This document shows positions 1 to 9,600 of a stretch of 64,000 nt of DNA, in pieces. The notes under the pieces are model-generated. The model saw only the letters and a list, made by a program, of their open reading frames with translations, searched no databases and was not told the origin of the DNA. The DNA is taken from assembly GCF_000758885.1 (NCBI RefSeq), contig NZ_JRNB01000001.1, forward strand, positions 1 through 64,000, written 5' to 3'. The translations under genes were made by a program, and so were the position numbers. This stretch comes from Peptostreptococcus sp. MV1. Lineage in GTDB: Bacteria; Bacillota; Clostridia; Peptostreptococcales; Peptostreptococcaceae. Every line of letters starts with the position of its first letter. The stretch's first letter is position 1.

Positions 1-78
1 GCTAAGCCTAGTCTTGACATATATTTCAGGTCAAGTTCTGATATTTTGGCAGGAATGACAAAAAAGTCTACAAATTGA
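1..78 (+). CDS. C-terminal end of an unidentified gene, cut by the window edge
   Basis: Frame 1 is open from the first base and ends at TGA 76-78, giving about 25 residues (starting AKPSLDIYFRSS). I do not recognise the protein. The stop lies inside the left copy of the 24-bp direct repeat, so the repeat overlaps the 3' end of this putative gene. That is the layout expected if the island to the right was inserted at a gene end. With so few codons, this could also be a chance open frame. Confidence 0.3.
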   Translation, partial: AKPSLDIYFRSSSDILAGMTKKSTN

Positions 79-92
79 TATTGCAATTTTGG
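69..92 (+). repeat. Left copy of a perfect 24-bp direct repeat bounding the RiPP island
   Basis: The sequence starts TACAAATTGATATTG and ends CAATTTTGG. It recurs without mismatch at 4825-4848. It contains a short inverted repeat (AAATTG and CAATTT with a 6-nt spacer). A 24-nt exact match is far beyond chance even in AT-rich DNA. It could be an attachment-site core, a target duplication or a deletion-junction scar. The sequence alone does not say which. Confidence 0.8.
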
Positions 93-496
93 GTGAAAAA
101 AATAAAAGTTTTTTTCAAAATATAGGCAATGATGATTTTTTCGTGCCAAACTACTATTTTAAAAAGAATTGGAACGAATTTTTTGTTTCTAACTGTTCTG
201 CAGGAAAAAATGAGTTTTTTATAAAGAATAATGCTGATATTTATCCATGTCCTAATCTTTCAGACAGATCATTTTTACTAGGGAATATCTTAATAGATAA
301 ATTAAGTTCTATTGAATTTAATTTAGATTCAATAGATGATGTCTGTGCAATAAATAACAACAACTACTTCGATAGTTGTAAGTCTTGTCCTGTTAAAGAA
401 TTTTGTTGGACTTGTCCTGCATCTAAGTTAGAAATAAAAAGTACAAATACATTTGATGGTTTGTGTTCAAAAGTTAAGCCATTCTTAGTTAATTAA
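89..496 (+). pseudogene. C-terminal SPASM-domain remnant of a radical-SAM peptide maturase
   Basis: The open frame encodes about 135 residues with no good start: the track start is a TTG inside the 24-bp repeat, with no Shine-Dalgarno. Its C-terminus has the SPASM-type cysteine spacing C-x2-C-x5-C-x2-C (within SCKSCPVKEFCWTC) plus an upstream CPN and a final CSKVKPF cysteine. These cysteines normally bind auxiliary 4Fe-4S clusters in maturases that crosslink RiPP precursor peptides. The radical-SAM CxxxCxxC core is missing, and an in-frame stop at 56-58 shows nothing in the window supplies it. The fragment begins essentially at the repeat, so the gene looks cut there. Neighbouring subtilase and exporter remnants support a RiPP origin. 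The exact RiPP class is not determinable. Confidence 0.65.
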
Positions 497-510
497 ATTT
501 GGAGGTAGGT

Positions 511-2958
511 ATGAAATCTTTAAATAAATTATTATACAACCGAATTAAAAACAATAAAGTTTCATTAATTTGCTTATCAGTACTGTTTTTAACATTTTTT
601 ACTATTCTATTATTTAAATTTTCAATATTAGAAACACAGATAAATGATGTGATTCGTTTTAGGGGAAAAAGTAACTTTATACTATTGAATGTTGATAAAA
701 GTACAATCAATAAACTTGAAAAGTCTAAAGATATCAAAAATATTTATTGTGAGAATATAGAAAAAGTTATCAAATATAACGAAAAAAATATTCAACTAAA
801 TTCATCAACAAAGAATATTTTAGATTTGTATAATTCTAGTATTTTAGAGGGTCATTTATATAATAAAGAGAATGAATTTGTTGCTGAAAAATGGGTCTGT
901 GATTCTCTTGGTCTAAAAATTAATAATCACTATATTTTTAGAGATATCATTAATAACTTAAATATCGATATGAAATTAGTCGGTATATCAAGTAATATCA
1001 CAGCCAATAAATTAAGAAATAACTATTTGTTTTATACAAAATCCAATAAAAATATTAATTGTTATAATTATATTCATTTGATTACATATAAATACAACTA
1101 TTCATATTCTAATTTCTTGAACAAAACCTATGAATTAGAAAAGGATGCTGTAAAGATTAATTACGAGCTGAATGATCTTCTCACAAATAAATATCATTTG
1201 ACTTTTTTAGATTTAAAATATTTATTAGTATTGGGTATATTTTTAACTATATTATTAGTTATACTTTATTTCATATACTATAATGATGATAAAAATTTCT
1301 TTTCAATTGCATATTTATTGGGGTGTAGTAAAAGAAAAATTGCAAGCATAATTTTATGTGAAAATATTATCATGATGGCGACTTCTTTAACTATAGGATA
1401 TTTATCTTCATGTATACTTTTTTTCTTGATTAAAAATAAACTTTATATTTTTAATCAAGAACTTCTGAATAAAAATATAAGCCCTACTTATTGGAGTTAT
1501 AAATTTATTTTACCTATTATCTTTTCTTTAATTATAGCTATTATCATATCATCATATAAATATTTTAAAATAAAACTGGGTGAAGATCATTCACTGAATA
1601 GAAAAGAAAAATATAGGAAACCTAAAACCTATACTTTGAATACGAATAAACCTGCATTACGTGAAGTTATATCCCTATATATAAAGAGTGATAAATTTAT
1701 GTATATATTATTTGCATTTTTACAAATTATTTCTTCTATTGTTTTGATATCATTTTTGTATTATTCGAATTTGATGCAGTATCACAATAAAGAGTTAATT
1801 TCATCTTTTGAAGAAGGTTATAACTATGATGTAGCTATAGAACCAGTGGATATTAACTCTACTGGAATAAGCGAAATCGATTTGAAAAGAATACAAAACC
1901 TTAGAGACAGCAATAATAAATTAGTTTTTAAAGAAGTACTGGCCTCTGCTCAATTAATGGGACGTATTGAAATATCAAACACAAACTTAGATAATTTTAC
2001 GATAAACCAATTAAATGGTAACTATAAAAATAGTTTAAGGGGTGCTGTTATTAAAGATGGAAATTCACTATATATTAAATCTTCGGTTTATGCATTTAAT
2101 GATGAAATAATTAAAAATAATTATTCGAAGATAAAAGCGAAAAATGCTGCGCTACTATATTTGCCAGAAAGATTTAATGATTTGAAAAATAAAAAAAACA
2201 TAACTTTTTTATATAATCAAGTTAAAGAACCCTATTCCGAAAACTATATATATGGTACTGAAAAACCAACAAAGCAACTGGATTTTGACGTGATACATCA
2301 TACAAATAATTTAATGTATACTGGAAATTTTTACACTAAAAATGATTGCCCACAGATAATTTTAAATATACATGCATACAAAAAAATTTTTGGAGATATA
2401 AAATTTAACTCAATAAATTTAAATATTAACCCTCAATGCAATATAAATCAGGCTGTAGAAGACTTAAACACTATATTATCAAAATATAACTTCAATATAG
2501 TTAATAAATATGATGAAAGAGCGTTGATGTTGGATAGTTCAGAAATACACGAAAAGATCAATATATTTATTTCTATATGCATATATTTAATATTATTTAT
2601 TATAGGTCTATCACTATACTTAAAGATATATAGAAAAATATATAGAAACTTGCAAATAGTGGAGTACCTTGGAATATCAAAAACAGCTATAAGAAGAATA
2701 TTTATTGAAAAAACAATAACGTTATTAATGCTAATGACATTAATAATAGTATTATTTTCTCTACCAACAGAATGGTATATATATGAATATTTCAAGGCGA
2801 ATGATTTCTACACCAAATATTTTGCATTTAATTTAAAGTATATTTGTTTTACGATAATATTAAATTATATTTTATGGTTAGTCGGATATTTATTATTTCT
2901 TCATTTTAATAAAGGAGTGAGATATGAAAATAGCGATTATAGATTCTGGAATTATTAA
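511..2958 (+). CDS. FtsX/MacB-like ABC transporter permease
   Basis: This is an 815-residue integral membrane protein. The start is ATG 511, because GGAGGT at 501-506 sits just before it; the upstream TTG at 499 is part of that site. The layout is that of a duplicated FtsX-like permease: a first TM near residues 18-38, a ~190-residue extracytoplasmic domain, three TMs around 240-350, then a second half with a TM near 400, another large external domain, and three C-terminal TMs. Such permeases pair with an ATPase like that at 3464-4141 and commonly serve peptide export, sensing or self-immunity. The sequence is very AT-rich and Asn/Lys/Ile-rich, unlike the core genes further right. It appears full length although three neighbours are broken. 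A RiPP-immunity role is inferred from context only. Confidence 0.75.
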   Translation: MKSLNKLLYNRIKNNKVSLICLSVLFLTFFTILLFKFSILETQINDVIRFRGKSNFILLNVDKSTINKLEKSKDIKNIYCENIEKVIKYNEKNIQLNSSTKNILDLYNSSILEGHLYNKENEFVAEKWVCDSLGLKINNHYIFRDIINNLNIDMKLVGISSNITANKLRNNYLFYTKSNKNINCYNYIHLITYKYNYSYSNFLNKTYELEKDAVKINYELNDLLTNKYHLTFLDLKYLLVLGIFLTILLVILYFIYYNDDKNFFSIAYLLGCSKRKIASIILCENIIMMATSLTIGYLSSCILFFLIKNKLYIFNQELLNKNISPTYWSYKFILPIIFSLIIAIIISSYKYFKIKLGEDHSLNRKEKYRKPKTYTLNTNKPALREVISLYIKSDKFMYILFAFLQIISSIVLISFLYYSNLMQYHNKELISSFEEGYNYDVAIEPVDINSTGISEIDLKRIQNLRDSNNKLVFKEVLASAQLMGRIEISNTNLDNFTINQLNGNYKNSLRGAVIKDGNSLYIKSSVYAFNDEIIKNNYSKIKAKNAALLYLPERFNDLKNKKNITFLYNQVKEPYSENYIYGTEKPTKQLDFDVIHHTNNLMYTGNFYTKNDCPQIILNIHAYKKIFGDIKFNSINLNINPQCNINQAVEDLNTILSKYNFNIVNKYDERALMLDSSEIHEKINIFISICIYLILFIIGLSLYLKIYRKIYRNLQIVEYLGISKTAIRRIFIEKTITLLMLMTLIIVLFSLPTEWYIYEYFKANDFYTKYFAFNLKYICFTIILNYILWLVGYLLFLHFNKGVRYENSDYRFWNY

Positions 2959-3446
2959 AAACCATGTATTTGAAAAGTCTATAAACAATTTTTGCCATTT
3001 ATATATCAAGGACAACTATATATTTGAATCTAATGAAATTATAGATGATAATGGTCATGGTACGTTGTGTGCTTCAACTATATTGAAATATTGTCCTGAT
3101 TCAATTTTTGACATTTATAAAATCTCTGATAAAGAGGGTAATTCTCACATTGAACAGCTAATATTAGCTTTGGAAAAAATACTTGAACAAAAAAAACCAA
3201 ACTGATTAATATTAGCATGCCTTTTAAAAAGACAAAATTTCCATAAATGATTTTGAGTATATTCAATCTTTATTAAAAAATATAAAAAACAGAGGAACCA
3301 TAATAATATCTTCAGTAGATAATGATTCATGGTCATCTTATCCTTCGTTGTTTAGCAATGTAGTTGGTGTTTATGGGAAAAGAAATATATTAAATGTAAA
3401 TCGTTTTTTTACGTTGATTGTAATATTGAAACGTAATAGAGAATAA
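2924..3446 (+). pseudogene. Frameshifted and truncated subtilisin-like (S8) peptidase
   Basis: The start is ATG 2924 behind AAAGGAGTG, overlapping the permease 3' end by 35 bases, so it was once translationally coupled. The first frame encodes the catalytic Asp region (IIDSGI, Asp7) and catalytic His region (DNGHGT, His45), then stops at 3203-3205. Similarity continues in a second frame (KLINISMPF) and, after another shift, a third frame (GTIIISSVDND, YPSLFSNVVGVYG), ending at TAA 3444-3446. These are characteristic subtilase core segments. The C-terminal portion with the catalytic Ser (GTSxA) is absent, so it cannot be an active protease. In intact RiPP clusters this peptidase class removes the leader peptide. 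Two frameshifts plus a 3' truncation indicate an old pseudogene. Confidence 0.8.
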
Positions 3447-3463
3447 TTTAGGAGGTTATTTTT

Positions 3464-4141
3464 ATGAAAACACTAAAGATCAAGGATATAAAGAAGTATT
3501 ATGGTAAAAATGACAATCTTGTAAAAGCTGTAGATGGTATATCAATAGATATAGAAAGTTCAAAGTTTACTGCAGTTATAGGGGCTAGTGGATCAGGTAA
3601 ATCTACACTTTTGCATTGTATAGCAGGTCTAGATAGGCCTACCAGTGGCAATGTATTTTTAGACGATATAGACATTTATACTTTAAGTGATGTATACCTA
3701 TCTAGGATAAGAAGAGAAGAGTTTGGATTTATTTTTCAGAGTTTTAACTTGATACCGGTTTTAAATGTATATGATAATATAATTCTACCAGTATCATTAG
3801 ATGGGAAAAAGCCTGATGAAGAGTACATAAATAGGATTATAGAGAAGGTTGGCTTAGAAAGTCAATTAAAGAAGTTTCCTAATGAATTATCCGGTGGACA
3901 GCAACAGAGGGTTGCAATAGCACGTGCATTATCAAACAAGCCATCTGTGATATTTGCAGATGAGCCTACTGGAAATTTGGATAGTAAGACTACGCTTGAG
4001 GTTATGGACTTATTGAAATCTACTGTAAGAGACTTTAATAAGACACTTGTTATGATTACGCATAACAATGATATAGCCAATGAAGCTGATCGAGTAATTA
4101 CTATTTGTGATGGTAAGGTAGTAGATGATGTCAAAAAATAA
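3464..4141 (+). CDS. ABC transporter ATP-binding protein, MacB/LolD/SalX type
   Basis: This is a complete 225-residue ATPase. GGAGGT lies upstream of ATG 3464. It has Walker A GASGSGKS (residues 40-47), Q-loop FQSF, signature LSGGQQQR, Walker B with DEPTGNLD, and the switch His in MITHN. The DEPTGNLD form is typical of ATPases that partner FtsX/MacB-like permeases, so the natural partner is the permease at 511-2958, with the broken subtilase between them. It energises peptide or lipid-linked substrate movement across the membrane. Its 3' end overlaps the start of the broken exporter (4125) by 17 bases. The reading frame is intact. The substrate is unknown, and immunity or antimicrobial-peptide efflux is an inference. 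Confidence 0.85.
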   Translation: MKTLKIKDIKKYYGKNDNLVKAVDGISIDIESSKFTAVIGASGSGKSTLLHCIAGLDRPTSGNVFLDDIDIYTLSDVYLSRIRREEFGFIFQSFNLIPVLNVYDNIILPVSLDGKKPDEEYINRIIEKVGLESQLKKFPNELSGGQQQRVAIARALSNKPSVIFADEPTGNLDSKTTLEVMDLLKSTVRDFNKTLVMITHNNDIANEADRVITICDGKVVDDVKK

Positions 4142-4633
4142 TTTAAATAGATTTATAAGTTTTGTATATAAAAATAATAGAAAAAAATTTCTTCTATCTA
4201 TTTTACTTGTTTTTATAGTTACCATAACAGATTTGGTTTTGCCATTGTTCGCTAAGAATATAATAGATAATGGAATAATAGGAAAAAATATTGAAGGTTT
4301 GTTTTTATTTTTATCTATGTTTATAATATTTTCAGCCGTATCTATACTTGTGGATATATGCTTGAAATATTTGTATTCTTTTATGAGGAACAATGTAGGT
4401 ATAAAACTCAGATTACGAATTTTAAATCATATAATATATTTAGTCGTCTTAGTAAATATTTAGATAATAAGATTGTCATCATGATAGCTCATAGATTATC
4501 TACAATTAAAGATGCAGATGAAATATACGTTATGAATGAAGGTAAGATAGTTGAATATGGTAGTCATGATGAGTTGATTAATATAAATGGATTGTATAGG
4601 AAAATGTATGAAGAAAATTCGAATAATAGTTGA
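4125..4633 (+). pseudogene. Type-1 ABC exporter with a large internal deletion
   Basis: The first open frame (4125-4463) encodes the N-terminus of an MsbA/LagD-like exporter: a basic start, a TM (LLSILLVFIVTITDLVLPLF), the usual IIDNGI loop and a second TM. It then runs out of frame. The second frame (about 4440-4633) encodes only the extreme C-terminus of an ABC exporter ATPase: the H-loop IAHRLSTI, the D[19 protein letters not shown] segment and a terminal helix. Roughly 400 residues, including most TMs, Walker A, signature and Walker B, are missing, and the two parts are in different frames. It is a dead gene. Its position after the subtilase and ATPase fits the export step of a former RiPP cluster. 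Confidence 0.85.
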
Positions 4634-4659
4634 AAATAAATTGTATTAGTTGAGCTGCA

Positions 4660-4826
4660 AAGCGTGCGAAACAATAATCCACCCGCTATGCGGGTGCGCG
4701 ACAGATGTTATACAAAAAAATCACCATTCCGTAGTATAATTGAATTGTTCAAGCTCAATAATACGAATAGAAAGTTGATTTTATGGCTAACAAAGCGAAC
4801 AGCTTATCTCACACAAAATGGATGTA
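4660..4826 (+). mobile_element. IS200/IS605-family left-end remnant with the first ~14 codons of tnpA
   Basis: A perfect hairpin (CACCCGC-TAT-GCGGGTG, 4680-4696) resembles the subterminal hairpins of IS200/IS605 elements. About 90 bases later ATG 4783 begins a reading frame MANKANSLSHTKWM, the recognisable N-terminus of IS200-type Y1 transposase TnpA. Similarity stops after about codon 14, exactly where the right copy of the 24-bp repeat begins. No catalytic HUH or Tyr region and no right end remain. The GCG/AAC/AGC codon choice differs from the AT-rich island. The outer limit at 4660 is approximate. Confidence 0.65.
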
Positions 4827-4848
4827 CAAATTGATATTGCAATTTTGG
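4825..4848 (+). repeat. Right copy of the 24-bp direct repeat
   Basis: Identical to 69-92. Here it lies between the IS200 remnant and the promoter region of the gene at 4941. If the DNA between the two copies (93-4824) plus one copy is removed, the left gene end is joined to this promoter region, which gives a plausible empty site. Only the exact repeat is observed; the insertion history is inferred. Confidence 0.8.
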
Positions 4849-4940
4849 AATTTTTATAAAATATTTACACAAATAGGTTTATTTATTCTAAAATTTGTCT
4901 ATATACATATGTTGAATTACAAGAAAATCAGGAGGAAGAG

Positions 4941-5735
4941 ATGAAAAAGGTAAATACAATAGAAATAAATATTGATGTTAAGAAAAATATATTTGAGGTA
5001 GATGAAAAGCATGAAACAGGTCCTATTGACTTGATAAGGATTTTGTCTATAATAGTGAGTGAGTATAACCTTATGTTGATGAATGATACAGATGAGATGG
5101 AAGCAGTTGATGTATTGGCAGGAAGATTTGACAAGGTTTTGGATAGGGTTACAGACCTAGGTAGGGTCAATCTAAAAATAGAAGCCTATCAGCCTAATAC
5201 ATTTATGACTGGTAAACAGATAATTTATGAAGTAGCATACAACAAAAATTTGAGTGGAGTAGATATGGTAAGCACTTTGATGGTAGTATTAGAATTCGTC
5301 AAGAATTCATTACTAGATTCTTTTGCCCTAAACTCAGACATTGATATGAAATCTAGGGCCAAGGGAGTAGCAGAACTAAACCAGTTTAGAAAGTCTTTAG
5401 AATATATCGAGGGCTTATCTGGCATACTTAGTTTAGCTGGATATGTTTACAAAAAAAGCAGGGAAGTTGATTCAAAATTCTCAGAAATGCTGGCAAATGA
5501 TATAGACAAGTTATCTCATATAAGTGTAGAAATGCTAGATGATCTTTTAGAAAAGTCAAAAAATGTAAGTGATATAGATGAGAAGGAAGAGAATAGGTAT
5601 GATGCCTTGATTGAATTTAAAAAGTCTCAGAATCAGGGCAGATTACATGTTTTAAATAAGGGTCATTCTCATGGACAAGGTTCTTGTTCTTGCGGTCACC
5701 ATCATGATCACGACAACCATAGTCATAATAACTAA
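4941..5735 (+). CDS. Uncharacterised protein with a His/Cys-rich metal-binding tail
   Basis: The product is 264 residues and starts at ATG 4941 behind AGGAGGAAG. I do not recognise a family. Residues 1-240 are soluble and acidic, mixed alpha/beta to helical, with no signal peptide or TM. The last ~25 residues form a run rich in His and Cys (GHSHG, SCSCG, HHHDHD, HSH), like the nickel- or zinc-sequestering tails of HypB, SlyD or UreE. Metal binding by the tail is very likely; the role of the body is unknown. It is the first core-genome-like gene right of the repeat-bounded island and is followed by a terminator at 5775, so it is probably monocistronic. No metal enzyme lies next to it to suggest a client. 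Confidence 0.8.
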   Translation: MKKVNTIEINIDVKKNIFEVDEKHETGPIDLIRILSIIVSEYNLMLMNDTDEMEAVDVLAGRFDKVLDRVTDLGRVNLKIEAYQPNTFMTGKQIIYEVAYNKNLSGVDMVSTLMVVLEFVKNSLLDSFALNSDIDMKSRAKGVAELNQFRKSLEYIEGLSGILSLAGYVYKKSREVDSKFSEMLANDIDKLSHISVEMLDDLLEKSKNVSDIDEKEENRYDALIEFKKSQNQGRLHVLNKGHSHGQGSCSCGHHHDHDNHSHNN

Positions 5736-5774
5736 TATTAAGGTCTATTTGGCCTAATAAAAGAATATATGAGA

Positions 5775-5814
5775 GGTAACAGGTATAACTAAAATGTGAC
5801 CTGTTGCCTTTTTT
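5775..5814 (+). terminator. Rho-independent terminator after the His-tail gene
   Basis: A 10-bp stem GGTAACAGGT (5775-5784) pairs with ACCTGTTGCC (5799-5808) with one G-T wobble and is followed by six T (5809-5814). Confidence 0.85.
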
Positions 5815-5912
5815 CTATTTTTACATATTCTCCTAGTAAAAAATTAAACCACATTTTAATAGAGGACCGCCCAATATGCTTATTGGCAAGTATGGCTATG
5901 ATTTGGGGTCTG

Positions 5913-5921
5913 TGGTATAAT
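5913..5921 (+). promoter_or_regulatory. Extended -10 promoter for the MBL-fold gene and polC
   Basis: TGGTATAAT is a perfect extended -10 (TGnTATAAT). No good -35 lies at 17 bp; TTGGCA at 5883-5888 is too far. The start codon of the next gene is 30 bases downstream. Confidence 0.55.
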
Positions 5922-5950
5922 TATGTTTATATAATCAAGGAGGATAAATT

Positions 5951-6649
5951 ATGAATTTAAAATATATATACCATAGTGGCTTCTTATTGGAGTTAGATAG
6001 TGCCTATATGCTCTTTGACTACTACATGGGTCAATTACCTGATATGGATAAGGATAAAAAATTATACGTCTTTGTTAGTCATAGTCATGGTGACCACTTC
6101 AATGAAGATATATTCCAACTATTTGAAGACCATAAGGATGTAGAATATATACTGTCAAGCGATGTGGTTCCCAAAAGACAGGAAGATGCCGATAGGTCCT
6201 ATTCACTAGAGGCCAATATGGAGTACTATTTTGATGAATTGGGAGTTCAGACATACATGAGTACTGACCTAGGTTTGGCCTATATGATTTCCTACAAGGG
6301 AATGACTATCTACCATGCAGGAGACCTAAACTGGTGGACCTGGGTAGGTTTTGAGACAGAAGAAGAATTTGAAGAATTGACAAGAAACTTCAAAAAGGAA
6401 ATAGACAAGATGGCTGGCATGGAAATTGACCTTGCCATGGTACCACTAGACCCTAGACAGGCAGAACGATTTGACTGGGGCATGAAGTACTTTATAGAAA
6501 AGACTAAACCTAGACACCTAGTTCCTATGCACTGTTGGAACAAGTTTGAGGTTATAGACAAGTTTAGAAATAAGCACAGTCAACTACTTACTGCTATCAA
6601 CCTAGTGGATACGGACAAGATACCTATGGAGGGGATAGCCTTAGATTAA
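5951..6649 (+). CDS. MBL-fold metal-dependent hydrolase (UlaG-like)
   Basis: This is a 232-residue cytoplasmic metallo-beta-lactamase-fold protein. AAGGAGG precedes ATG 5951. The metal site motif H-x-H-x-D-H is present as SHSHGDHF (His44, His46, Asp48, His49). A later YHAGDLNWW supplies the bridging Asp, and MHCWNKF near the C-terminus the last His. The short, compact form resembles UlaG-like and related hydrolases of unknown substrate rather than true beta-lactamases. It sits only 17 bases before polC, probably in the same transcript. Substrate and physiological role cannot be assigned. Confidence 0.85.
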   Translation: MNLKYIYHSGFLLELDSAYMLFDYYMGQLPDMDKDKKLYVFVSHSHGDHFNEDIFQLFEDHKDVEYILSSDVVPKRQEDADRSYSLEANMEYYFDELGVQTYMSTDLGLAYMISYKGMTIYHAGDLNWWTWVGFETEEEFEELTRNFKKEIDKMAGMEIDLAMVPLDPRQAERFDWGMKYFIEKTKPRHLVPMHCWNKFEVIDKFRNKHSQLLTAINLVDTDKIPMEGIALD

Positions 6650-6666
6650 TTAAGAAAGGAGCATAT

Positions 6667-9600
6667 ATGAAGCTTTGTGATTTTTTAGTGAATATTGGTC
6701 TGGACAACAAGAATATCTTGGAAGAATTTGACAAAACTGAAATAGAAAAATCTATACTAGATAAAGAAAGCCAAACCTGCCATATTTATCTGACTTCAGA
6801 TGAAATCATACTAGAGGATAGGCTTGCCAGGTTGGAAAATAAGGTGAAAAACAAACTTTGCCCACCCTTAAATTCTGTAAAACTTGAATGTAGATTTACA
6901 GGTCTAGAAAAAAAATCCTTAAAAGATATAATGAAACGTTATTGGCCAAATATCAAAGAATTGATATATTCATGCATACCGCTTTTATTTGTACATGATG
7001 ATTTAGAACATATGACCAGTGGAAATATTTTAAAAATTAAGGCTCCGGATGAATATATTCTTACTAGGCTGGTCGACAAGGAAATAGACAAAAAAATATG
7101 TGCTATTGTAAAAAGGCAGCTAAATAGAGATATAGAGGTTCTTTTTGAAGTAGCTAAAAAAAATCTTAACATAGACAAACTAGGTCACATAGAAAAAATA
7201 ATTGATTCTAGGGATAGGGAAGTGGAGGACTATGTATCTAGGCTCCAAGTAGATAATTTTCCAGAACCGGAAAAAGAAGAAAAATACAAGTTAGACAGGG
7301 ACTATATAGACCCCAATATGGTATATGGAGAAAATGTCATGGCAGACCTCGTCAAGATATACAGATTAAATGAGAACTCTCGTACTGTATGTATAGAGGG
7401 AGAGGTATTTAATACTGAAGAGGTGAGCTTGAGAAGTGGCAAAATTATGTATTCTATTTTTGTCACTGATACCACAGATGCCCTACTTTGTAAGCTACAA
7501 CTAAACGATACCAACAAGGACCGTGTCATGGGGGCTACAAAGGTAGGATCATATATCAGGTTAAAGGGAGACATTATAATTAGTTCCTACACTGATGAAA
7601 TAGAGATGACGGTAACAGGCATAAGGAGTCAGGAAAAAAAGCCTAGACTTGACGAGGCACCGGTTAAGAGGGTAGAACTACATGCCCATACCAAGATGTC
7701 CTCTATGGACTCAGTTGTACCAGTAAAAAAACTAATTGCCAGGGCCCTAGACTGGGGTCACAAGGCTATAGCAATTACAGACCATGGTATAGTTCAGGCC
7801 TTTCCAGATGCCATGAATGCATCAAAGGGCAAGGATATCAAGGTAATATACGGGGTTGAGGCCTATGTGGTTGATGACGACCTCGATATAGTTCAAAATC
7901 CAAATGACAGGGGCTTTGACCAGAGATTTGTAGTTTTTGATATAGAGACAACGGGATTTTCGGTTACAGGCGATAATATTACAGAAATAGGTGCAGTTTT
8001 ATTAGAGGGTGGCAAGATAAAGGAGAGGTTTTCGACCTTTGTCAATCCAAGGATGGATATACCCTACCTTATACAGGAGCTAACAGGCATCACAAATGAG
8101 ATGGTAGAAGATGCACCCTATATTGAGGAAGCTCTCAAAAAATTTATGGATTTTGCCAAGGATTCAATACTTGTAGCCCACAATGCTGACTTCGATACAG
8201 GCTTTATAGCCCAGAAGTGCAGTGAAGTTGGCCTGGACTACCAGCACGAAAAATTGGATACCCTGCTACTAGCCAGGGTCTTGATGACACATATGAAGAG
8301 GTTTACCCTTGATAGGTTGGCCAAGGACCTAGGGGTCAACCTAAGTGGCCACCATAGGGCAGTAAATGATGCCGAGGCAACTGCCCAGATATTCCTGAGA
8401 TTTATCAGTATGATGAAGAAGGACGGGGTTGAAAAATTATCAGACATAAATAGGGTCTACGGTAAGATTGACCATACAAAGTTGAGGCCTAGCCATGCCA
8501 CTATATACGCCAAGGACTATCAGGGATTAAGAAATCTCTATGAGCTTATTAGTGACTCTCATATAAACCATTTTTATAGGCAACCCCTTATGCTCAAGAG
8601 TATCATCAAGGAAAAGAGAGATGGCCTAATAATTGGAAGTGCCTGTTCAAGCGGAGAACTATTCAGTGCAGTTCAGAGGAACAAGAGCAGGCAGGAAATA
8701 GAAAAAATCCTAGAATTTTATGATTTTATAGAGATTATGCCCCTTGACAATATCAAGTACCTTGTAGAGTCAGGAGAAGTGAAAACCTACGAAGAGTTGA
8801 GAGATATAAACAAGAAGTTAGTGGACCTAGGTGACCAATCGGGCAAACCGGTAGTTGCCACTGGGGATGTACATACCCTAGAAGCATACGAAAGGGTCTA
8901 TAGGAGTGTACTCAAGTATTCTCAAATTCCCAAATACAAGAAGGACATAGAATCTCTTCACTTTAGAACTACAGATGAAATGTTGGAGGAGTTCCAATAC
9001 CTAGGGCCAGAGACTGCCTACAGGGTGGTAGTGGAGAATTCAAATTTAATAGCTGACATGATAGAGGATATAATTCCAATACCAGAAGAGACCTATCCAC
9101 CTAGGATAGAGGGGTCAGAGGAAGAACTGAGGCAAATGTGCTTTGACAAGGCCAGAAAGATATATGGTGACCCCCTGCCAGAGATAGTGGAAAAGAGGTT
9201 AAATAGGGAGCTAAACTCAATCATCGGTAATGGATATGCCGTTATGTATATAATCGCCAATAAGCTGGTTGCCAAGTCCTTATCAGATGGATATTTGGTT
9301 GGTTCAAGAGGGTCTGTTGGTTCCTCATTTGCAGCTACTATGAGCGATATAACTGAGGTAAACCCCCTACCAGCCCACTATATTTGTCCAAATGAAGAAT
9401 GTAAGCATTCAGAGTTTTTTGCCATAGGTGAGTACGGCTCTGGTATAGACCTACCAGATAAGAAATGCCCAATTTGTGGTAGCCAGATGATCAAGGAAGG
9501 TCAAGACATACCATTTGAAGTTTTCCTAGGCTTTGAAGGTGACAAGGAACCTGATATAGACCTTAACTTCTCAGGTACCTACCAGCCTGTCATACATAAG

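Noticed and set aside
2448-2795. A 115-codon minus-strand open frame in the RiPP island.
   Set aside because: It is antisense to the FtsX-like permease in AT-rich DNA, where long chance frames are common; no ribosome site.
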